DNA from: Anaerolineae bacterium
GTDB lineage: Bacteria; Chloroflexota; Anaerolineae; Promineifilales; Promineifilaceae
Assembly (NCBI GenBank): GCA_020848035.1
Contig: JADLAX010000065.1
Location: 62,001-126,000 of the forward strand
Direction of reading: 5' to 3'
Length of the DNA: 64,000 nucleotides
Positions within the stretch are counted from its first letter, which is position 1; each line of letters begins with the position of its first letter. A program made the position numbers and the translations under genes. Positions 58,297 to 64,000 of the stretch are shown in pieces. The notes beneath the pieces were generated by a model, which ran no database searches, was not told where the DNA came from, and saw only the letters and a program-made list of their open reading frames with translations.

Positions 58297-59853
58297 TTAC
58301 CGTTCCTTCCCGTTTCGTGGGGCAGGTGTGCTGCCCGTGCCATCCTGGTGGCCCGTGGCCAGGAGCATGATCTCTTCTTCGCTGGCACCGGCGGGCAGTT
58401 CCCCGCTGATACGGCCGTCCCACATCACCACAATCCGGTCACTCATGCCGATAATCTCGGGCAGTTCCGAGGAAATCATCAGAACGGCCGTTCCCGCCTT
58501 GGCCAGGTCACGAATCATCTCGTGGATACTGGCCTTGGCGTCCACGTCAATGCCCCGGGTTGGCTCATCAAAAATGAGCAGATCACACGTCGAGGCCAGC
58601 CATTTGGCCAGCACCACTTTTTGCTGGTTGCCGCCGCTCAGATATTGCACTTCTTGCACGATGCTGGGCGTGCGTACGTCTACCTGCTGCACCAGTTCGG
58701 GCACCAGCTGTGGTTTTTCGGCCGTGCCAAACCGCTTGATGCGGCGCAAAACGGCCTGCAACGCCCGCACCGAGGCCAGGATGTTGTCGTTCAGCGGCTG
58801 GTTGGGGAAGATGCCTTCCGCTTTACGATCTTCTGTCACAAAGCCCAGGCGCAGGTTGATGGCAGCTTTGGGGGTTTTAATCGGCCGTTCGGTGCCCTGC
58901 ACCAAAATCCGGCCTGTGGTAAACGGCTCCACGCCAAAAATTGCCTGGGCCAGCTCGGTACGGCCCGACCCTTGCAGCCCGGCCACACCTACGATTTCGC
59001 CCGCGCGCAGCTTCAGGTTGATGTCGCGCAGTTTGGCATTGCTGGCGTTTACCACTTCCAGCGCTACCGCGCCAATCTCGTCGGCTTGGGCCAGCTCGGG
59101 AAAATATTGGTCCAATTCCCGCCCCACCATCATCGTGATCACCTGGGAGGGTGTGGCCGCGTCTGCCGCCACGGAGGCCACGTGCTGCCCATCTTTCAGC
59201 ACGGTAATCGTTTTAGCCAGGTCAAACACTTCGGTAAACCGGTGAGAGATAAAAATGACCGCGATGCCGGTGGCAATCAGCTTGTGAATGAGGCGGGTTA
59301 AGATTTCTACTTCGTGGGTGGCTAAAGCGGCCGTTGGCTCATCCATGATCAGCACTTTGGAGTCAAACGACAGCGCCTTGGCAATTTCCACCAGCTGCTG
59401 CTCGGCAATGGACAGGGTTTTTACTTCGGCATCGGGCGAAATCATCGTTTCGGCCCCAATGCGCTGCAACACTTCTTGTGTCTGGCGCATCAGCTGGCGC
59501 TGGTCAATGACCCCATAGCGGCTCGGCTCACGCCCCAAAAAGATATTCTGGGCCACGGTTCGCTCGGGCAGCAGGTTAAATTCCTGGTAAATGATGCTGA
59601 TGCCCGCTTCTTGCGCCTCGCGTGGGTGCTTGAAGCTGATCGGCCGACCCTGGAAAAACAGTTCACCTTCGTCCGGGGTGTAAGCCCCAGCCAGGATCTT
59701 CATCAGCGTGGATTTGCCCGCGCCGTTTTCACCCACCACGGCATGAACCTCGCCCGGCAAAAATTGGATTGAGACATCGTTCAGCGCTACGACACCGGGA
59801 AACCGTTTGGTGATATTGCGCGCCTCTAAGATAGGTGACTGAGCGTTCGCCAT
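58297..59853 (-). CDS. Sugar ABC transporter ATP-binding protein (RbsA type, double ATPase)
   Basis: The start is ATG 59853 (MANAQSPILEARNITKRFPG) with GGAGATCAGCCGC upstream. The longer frame to 59952 overlaps the epimerase gene. The 518-residue protein has two ATPase halves. The first has intact Walker A GENGAGKST and signature LSIAEQQ; the second has the family's degenerate Walker A GLQGSGRTE, the signature YLSGGNQQKV and Walker B LLIFDEPTRGID. It energises import of the sugar bound by the lipoprotein. Confidence 0.94.
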   Translation of the reverse strand: MANAQSPILEARNITKRFPGVVALNDVSIQFLPGEVHAVVGENGAGKSTLMKILAGAYTPDEGELFFQGRPISFKHPREAQEAGISIIYQEFNLLPERTVAQNIFLGREPSRYGVIDQRQLMRQTQEVLQRIGAETMISPDAEVKTLSIAEQQLVEIAKALSFDSKVLIMDEPTAALATHEVEILTRLIHKLIATGIAVIFISHRFTEVFDLAKTITVLKDGQHVASVAADAATPSQVITMMVGRELDQYFPELAQADEIGAVALEVVNASNAKLRDINLKLRAGEIVGVAGLQGSGRTELAQAIFGVEPFTTGRILVQGTERPIKTPKAAINLRLGFVTEDRKAEGIFPNQPLNDNILASVRALQAVLRRIKRFGTAEKPQLVPELVQQVDVRTPSIVQEVQYLSGGNQQKVVLAKWLASTCDLLIFDEPTRGIDVDAKASIHEMIRDLAKAGTAVLMISSELPEIIGMSDRIVVMWDGRISGELPAGASEEEIMLLATGHQDGTGSTPAPRNGKER

Positions 59854-59867
59854 GCGGCTGATCTCCT

Positions 59868-60731
59868 TCAATCCGTCAACAACGACTTCAGAAAAGCCAG
59901 GCCCTGGGCGGCGATGCTGTCCTGGTCTGGGGCAATTTCGCGCCAGATGCACACGGCGCGGGCAATGGACTGTACTTCTGGCGTGAAGGATTCAATCACC
60001 ACCGCGCCGTCGTACCCGACTTCGTTTAACGCCTGGGCAACGCCAGGCCAATTTACCTGCCCGGTGCCGGGAATGCCCCGGTCATTTTCGCAGGCATGGA
60101 CGTGGTAAATGCGGGACCCTGCCCGGCGAATGGCGGCGGCTGAATCTTTTTCTTCCAGGTGCATGTGGAAGGTGTCCAGGTGCAGCCCGACGGCGTCGCA
60201 ATCGACTGCGGCCAGCAGCGCCAATCCCTGGTCCACCACGTTGATCATGTCGGTTTCAAAGCGGTTGAGCGGCTCCAGCGCCAGCCGGACGCCCTGCTGT
60301 TGGGCATAGCTGCCCCATTGGTGCAGCCCGGCGACGGCGCGCTGCCACTCATCCTGGCGGGCAACGGCCGTTGCCAACCTCTCTTTCCCCACGGCCGAAT
60401 ACATCGGCCCCGACACAACCGGTGAACCCAGTTCCGCAGCGGCGTCGATGCACCAGCGCAGATAATCGGCGGCTTGTTGGTGAACGGCCGTAACCGCACT
60501 GCTCAAATTTCGGTCTGGCCCAAACGCGCCACAAACCAGCACGCCCACGCCCGCCTCGGCGGCGGCGCGGCGTAGGGTTGGCACATCAATCAGCGCCGGA
60601 TCTTCTACCGCCACTTCCAGCAGATCGAAGCCCATCGCCGCCGCTTTGTCTAGCAAACCCAGGTGGGTAGCGGTAGCAAAAGGTGAAGCCCAAATGAAGG
60701 TGTTCGCGCCAAATTTCACGACATGCTCCAT
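59868..60731 (-). CDS. Sugar phosphate isomerase/epimerase (tagatose/psicose 3-epimerase-like)
   Basis: The 287-residue TIM-barrel protein begins VKFGANTFIWASPF. It has VVSGPMYSAVG, LALEPLNRFETDMINV with the metal-binding Glu, VGLHLDTFHMHLEE, IYHVHACENDRGIPGTG and GAVVIESFTPE with the second catalytic Glu. This set is characteristic of the D-tagatose/D-psicose 3-epimerase group. It lies 14 bp before the ATPase gene. Confidence 0.9.
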   Translation of the reverse strand: MEHVVKFGANTFIWASPFATATHLGLLDKAAAMGFDLLEVAVEDPALIDVPTLRRAAAEAGVGVLVCGAFGPDRNLSSAVTAVHQQAADYLRWCIDAAAELGSPVVSGPMYSAVGKERLATAVARQDEWQRAVAGLHQWGSYAQQQGVRLALEPLNRFETDMINVVDQGLALLAAVDCDAVGLHLDTFHMHLEEKDSAAAIRRAGSRIYHVHACENDRGIPGTGQVNWPGVAQALNEVGYDGAVVIESFTPEVQSIARAVCIWREIAPDQDSIAAQGLAFLKSLLTD

Positions 60732-60749
60732 ACGTACAAAAAGTGGGCA

Positions 60750-60781
60750 GACTGGTCTGGTAATCAGTTGCCAGACCAGTC
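60750..60781. terminator. Hairpin between epimerase and Gfo/Idh genes
   Basis: GACTGGTCTGG and CCAGACCAGTC form an 11-bp stem with a 10-base loop. On the minus strand it is followed by TGCCCACTTTTT, so it may weakly terminate transcription after the oxidoreductase gene. Confidence 0.5.
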
Positions 60782-60817
60782 GCTAAACGTCAAAAATGGT
60801 TGGGATTGGCCGGTTTA

Positions 60818-61990
60818 TTACGAACTCAGCGAAGCAATGGCCACCCGCTCTCCCGATTGGGCCGACTGAACGCCAGCCTGCAGCACTTCAACTTCTTTCA
60901 CGCCGTCGTAGAAATTGGGCCGAATTTCCCCGCCGGTTTCAATCGCCTTCATAAAGTCAACCACGGCATGGTGGAACTCGTGCTCGTAGCCAATGATGTG
61001 CCCCGGCGGCCACCAGTTCGCCACGTACTCGTGCTGTCCACCTTCGGTGGCAATGATGGTGCGGAAGCCCTGGGCGTAGGCCGGGTCGTTACGCAGGAAA
61101 AGCTGAAGCTCGTTCATGCGCTCCAGGTTGAAGACAATGCTGCCTTCGCTGCCGTAGATTTCAAAGTAGTTGTAATTTTTGCGGCCGGGAGCAAAACGCG
61201 AGGCTTCAAACGTACCCAACGCCCCGTTTTCAAACTCGGCCACCATAAAGGAGGCGTCGTCTACGGTGACCTGGCCCATTTCAGTGGACTCGCCAGACCC
61301 TGCGCTGAAGGTGGCGGCCCCGGCCCCGGGAAGCGGCCGTTCCTTAATAAACGTCGTCATCATCGCCGCCACCGACTTGATGTCGCCCACCAAAAACCGC
61401 GCCAGGTCAATGCTGTGGGAGTTTAAATCGCCGTGTGGTCCCGTGCCGGCCGTCTCGGCCCGCAGGTGCCAGGTGAGGGGGAAGTTTGGATCCACAATCC
61501 AATCCTGCAAATACGCGCCGCGCCAATGGAAAATACGGCCGATTTTCCCCTCGTCAATTAACCGCTTGGCCAGCATCACCGCCGGGCAGCGGCGATAATT
61601 GTGGTTTACATAATGCACGATGCCCGCCGCGTCGGCCGCCTCATACATTTCGCGTGCTTCATCCAAATTAAGCGCAAACGGCTTCTCGCAAAAGATGTGC
61701 TTGCCTGCTTTGGCCGCCGCCACGGCAATATCGCGGTGCAGGTACGTGGGCACCGAAATGTCCACAATGTCCACATCGTCCCGCTCCATCACCTTGCGCC
61801 AATCCGTTTCCGTCTCTTCCCAGCCCCAGCGCTCAGCAAACGCCTTCAGTTCGGCCTCGTTCTGGCCGCAGGCCACCTTCAACACCGGCTTAATCCCCAT
61901 GTCGAAGAAGCGTGGCGCGTTGAGCCAGGCATTGCTGTGCGCTTTGCCCATAAACTTGGTGCCAATAATGGCCACATTCATCGTTTTCAT
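60818..61990 (-). CDS. Gfo/Idh/MocA family oxidoreductase 2
   Basis: The 390-residue protein starts MKTMNVAIIGTKFMGKAHSNAW. It has the catalytic region CEKPFALNLDEA and VNHNYRRCPAVMLAKRLI, the conserved HGDLNSHSIDLARFLVG with His/Asp, and the C-terminal barrel. It likely oxidises a sugar or cyclitol with NAD(P). GAGGAGG precedes the ATG. It belongs to the first transcription unit behind the GntR gene. Confidence 0.9.
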   Translation of the reverse strand: MKTMNVAIIGTKFMGKAHSNAWLNAPRFFDMGIKPVLKVACGQNEAELKAFAERWGWEETETDWRKVMERDDVDIVDISVPTYLHRDIAVAAAKAGKHIFCEKPFALNLDEAREMYEAADAAGIVHYVNHNYRRCPAVMLAKRLIDEGKIGRIFHWRGAYLQDWIVDPNFPLTWHLRAETAGTGPHGDLNSHSIDLARFLVGDIKSVAAMMTTFIKERPLPGAGAATFSAGSGESTEMGQVTVDDASFMVAEFENGALGTFEASRFAPGRKNYNYFEIYGSEGSIVFNLERMNELQLFLRNDPAYAQGFRTIIATEGGQHEYVANWWPPGHIIGYEHEFHHAVVDFMKAIETGGEIRPNFYDGVKEVEVLQAGVQSAQSGERVAIASLSS

Positions 61991-62133
61991 AAATTCCTCC
62001 TCTCACCCAATGGCGGCAAACATCCTACAACAGTCCGGCAGAAATCGCTTTGACGTTATGATGTCGAGTTCGCCGGACTGTTTAAGTATTGCGCTGTCAT
62101 CAATAATCTGATGCGAACTTTCGGGGCGCAATA
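61991..62133. repeat. Two adjacent hairpins between sugar genes
   Basis: CAGTCCGGC and GCCGGACTG (about 62030-62080) enclose 30-odd bases. AGTATTGCGC and GCGCAATACT (about 62084-62093 and 62127-62136) follow, the latter ending at the stop of the upstream gene. Both may stabilise or partly terminate the transcript. Confidence 0.6.
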
Positions 62134-63006
62134 CTACCGGACATTGGCTGCAATTTCTTTCAGCCGGGCCACGCTCTGCTCCACGGCCCAATGCTCCCGA
62201 TTTTCATAATCTGGGTGCAGCGAATCCGTCTCCACCGCCAGGAAACCCTGGTAGTTGGCATCATACAAAATCTGGGCCAGCTTCTGATTGTCCACCAGTC
62301 CATCACCCACGGGCGTGGAAGAGAAGAAGTACCATTCGCGGGCATCCAGTCCCTTCACCGGCTTCAAATCCTTGATGTGGGTGGCATAAACCCGGTTGGC
62401 CAGCTTCTTGGCCCCGGCCACCGGATCGTCCAACAGCCGCAAGAAGTTGCCCGTGTCCAGGTTGAGGCCCAAATAGGGTGAATTTACCCGCTCCAACAGC
62501 TCCACACATTCGTCGGCGGTGTAATCAATGTGGTTTTCGACGGCCAGCTTGACCCCGTTTTCTTCGGCCACTTTAACCGCCTCTTTGAACCAGTCCACCA
62601 GAATGTCAATCTGCGGCGCGTGTGGCTCAAAGCGGAACATCAGGCTGCTGGCCACCACCCGCATCACTGGGGCACCAATGAGTCTGGCGTTGGGAATTTG
62701 GGCAACCATGTCGTTAAATGCGTCACGATTTTTGCCTGCTTCCAGGCCGTCTGGATGCCCCCACGCGTAGACTCGATCAAACCCATATTCATCCAGCTGC
62801 GCTTTTAAATCCACAAACCAGGCTTTGTCAAAGCTGGGGAAAAAACATGATTCCAGGGAAACTCCATCGACGTCTAACTTCTTGGCAAACGCCAAAAAAT
62901 CTTCCATCGACATTTTTTCGTTTTCTGGGGGTGGGGTTTGATGGGGGTATACCTCGCCGAAGTAGCGGTGAAAACAGTAGCTGTCTATGCCCACTTTCAT
63001 CTTCAT
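62134..63006 (-). CDS. Sugar phosphate isomerase/epimerase (TIM barrel) C
   Basis: The start is ATG 63006 with AAAGGAG eight bases upstream. The 290-residue protein has IDSYCFHRYFGEVYPHQ, LAVENHIDYTADECVELLERV, LGLNLDTGN, YATHIKDLKPV and FLAVETDSLHPD, the four metal-ligand regions of the family. It is the first enzyme gene behind the regulator. Confidence 0.9.
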   Translation of the reverse strand: MKMKVGIDSYCFHRYFGEVYPHQTPPPENEKMSMEDFLAFAKKLDVDGVSLESCFFPSFDKAWFVDLKAQLDEYGFDRVYAWGHPDGLEAGKNRDAFNDMVAQIPNARLIGAPVMRVVASSLMFRFEPHAPQIDILVDWFKEAVKVAEENGVKLAVENHIDYTADECVELLERVNSPYLGLNLDTGNFLRLLDDPVAGAKKLANRVYATHIKDLKPVKGLDAREWYFFSSTPVGDGLVDNQKLAQILYDANYQGFLAVETDSLHPDYENREHWAVEQSVARLKEIAANVR

Positions 63007-63075
63007 GCCAAACACTCCTTTCAATTGTTTTGCAGGTAAATATAGAAACTGGATTACGTTGGTATGTTGTCCGGC

Positions 63076-63828
63076 CTACTCTCGTGATCGAATGAGTTCT
63101 ACTTCAAACATAGATCGATCACCGCGATGTAGCGCTTTGTAATATTCCAACGGGGTTCCGTCCGGTAGGTAGCTGATGCTTTCCAAAGAAATGAGCGGGG
63201 CGCCTTCTTTGACTTCCAGCAAATTTGCTTCGTACTCACCGGCAACAATGGCTTCCAAAATGCGACGGCCGCGGTCAAGGACCAGGCCGTATGTCTCTTC
63301 CAGGTAGGCGTAAAGTGAACGCCGCGTCAGGTCTGTTTCTACCAGGCCTGGGCATAACGAGTGGGGGAGGTAGGTTGTAACCAGAACAATGGGCTCGTCA
63401 TCGACGTAGCGCACCCGGTCGATTCGGATAACCGGGGTTTCGGGAGCCAGCTGCAAAAAGGCAGCCACTTTGGCATTGGCCGGAATGACGGCCTGTTTAA
63501 GCACTTTGGAGACAGGAACATGACCTTTTTGCGTCATGTCCTGGTAAAAGCCGGTCAGCTTTTGGAACAGGCTTTCACCAATCTTTGGTTCGGCAATGAA
63601 GGTGCCACGGCCTTTAATGCGGACAATGAGCCCCTCATTTTCCAGGCCACGTAGTGCTTGTCGAATCACCGTGCGGCTGACATCAAACATCCCACAAAGA
63701 TCTGGTTCACTAGGCAGCTGATCGCCTGGAATAGCTTCGCCGTGTTCGATGAACTCTTTCAGAGCGTCATGGACCTGTACATATAAGGGGATGTATGTAC
63801 TCCGATCAATTTTTGTATCCACACTCAT
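63076..63828 (-). CDS. GntR-family regulator with UTRA ligand domain
   Basis: The 250-residue protein has the GntR winged helix (YIPLYVQVHDALKEFIEHGE, LPSEPDLCGMFDVSRTVIRQALRGLENEGL, KGRGTFIAEP) in the first 80 residues. A UTRA/HutC-type sensor occupies about 95-245 (VIRIDRVRYVDDEPIVLVTTYLP ... LISLESISYLPDGTPLEYYKALHRGD). The family represses sugar or histidine catabolism until its ligand, often a phosphosugar, binds. It opens the minus-strand sugar locus, and a palindrome in its own promoter is a likely target. Confidence 0.93.
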   Translation of the reverse strand: MSVDTKIDRSTYIPLYVQVHDALKEFIEHGEAIPGDQLPSEPDLCGMFDVSRTVIRQALRGLENEGLIVRIKGRGTFIAEPKIGESLFQKLTGFYQDMTQKGHVPVSKVLKQAVIPANAKVAAFLQLAPETPVIRIDRVRYVDDEPIVLVTTYLPHSLCPGLVETDLTRRSLYAYLEETYGLVLDRGRRILEAIVAGEYEANLLEVKEGAPLISLESISYLPDGTPLEYYKALHRGDRSMFEVELIRSRE

Positions 63829-63878
63829 GATTCGATTTGTAATCCTGTAATCCTGTAATTACAACTTGATGGGTAGTT

Positions 63879-63902
63879 TATACAGTTTGTATAGGTTGTC
63901 AA
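63879..63902 (-). promoter_or_regulatory. GntR promoter and operator
   Basis: On the minus strand TTGACA (63902-63897) is followed at once by the palindrome TATACA-aac-TGTATA (63893-63879). This has the GntR-type shape and lies between the -35 and the likely -10 region. Confidence 0.6.
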
Positions 63903-63963
63903 GAAATTATTTGTGCGATTCTTTACAAGATGGGCGTTTTGGGCAGAATCACGCCCAAAGTAG

Positions 63964-63993
63964 TTGACATTTGCGTATGATTCATACTAATAT
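63964..63993 (+). promoter_or_regulatory. Divergent promoter at the right window edge
   Basis: TTGACA (63964-63969) and TAATAT (63988-63993) are 18 bp apart, with the palindrome GTATGA-t-TCATAC (63975-63987) filling the spacer. It should drive a gene beyond the window, and could be controlled by the same or another regulator. Confidence 0.65.
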
Positions 63994-64000
63994 ACGGACG

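Overview
The window reads as one contiguous piece of chromosome from a GC-rich bacterium, most likely a member of the Chloroflexota (Anaerolineae/Caldilineae-like). This is inferred from the mix of MalT-like LuxR regulators, CSLREA/beta-helix and ELWxxDGT secreted proteins, Kelch lipoproteins, a PadR/ABC-2 module and a large Gfo/Idh/MocA plus TIM-barrel-epimerase sugar locus. No rRNA, tRNA, CRISPR array, transposase or prophage gene was seen.

Layout. 1-2600: a truncated FHA-domain membrane protein and the lipid II flippase murJ (minus strand). 2867-8621: a MalT-like regulator, a two-domain small protein, a membrane-anchored diheme cytochrome c, and a membrane protein with its winged-helix regulator. 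8628-11000 (minus): a nucleotidyltransferase pair, a two-repeat lipoprotein, and a DUF433 antitoxin beside the remnant of its DUF5615-type partner. 11240-12922: methylmalonyl-CoA mutase large subunit. 13048-18349 (minus): two Kelch lipoproteins, a HESFH-type metalloprotease and an ABC-2 exporter. 18846-24647: a PadR regulator with its own operator, a PadR-linked membrane protein carrying FG-GAP repeats, and an AAA/LuxR regulator. 24782-33900: a surface-protein island of four secreted repeat proteins that all end in the same C-terminal tag (YLPx[IV]x[KR]), bracketed by two related small peptides that both start MSK and end LLLxKFL. 34309-43044: housekeeping genes (rplU, rpmA, an L31 fused to an RNA-polymerase-alpha-CTD-like domain, tdk, hpt, a CCA-type nucleotidyltransferase, citrate synthase, erpA, aspS). 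43152-63828 (all minus): a GntR-controlled sugar uptake and catabolism locus with a ribose-type ABC transporter, four TIM-barrel isomerases/epimerases, two Gfo/Idh/MocA oxidoreductases, an FGGY kinase, a zinc dehydrogenase, a phosphotriesterase-like lactonase, a cupin phosphoglucose isomerase, a 2-hydroxyacid dehydrogenase, a KDPG aldolase, an AroE-like dehydrogenase and a fucose-isomerase-like protein.

Two genome-wide signals stand out. First, the palindrome ACGGCCGT occurs about 120 times by hand count, against one or two expected by chance, in genes and spacers alike, like HIP1 of cyanobacteria. It also builds terminators and start regions here. Second, the spacers are filled with several families of structured repeats. 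One family repeatedly supplies the ribosome-binding site of the gene downstream.
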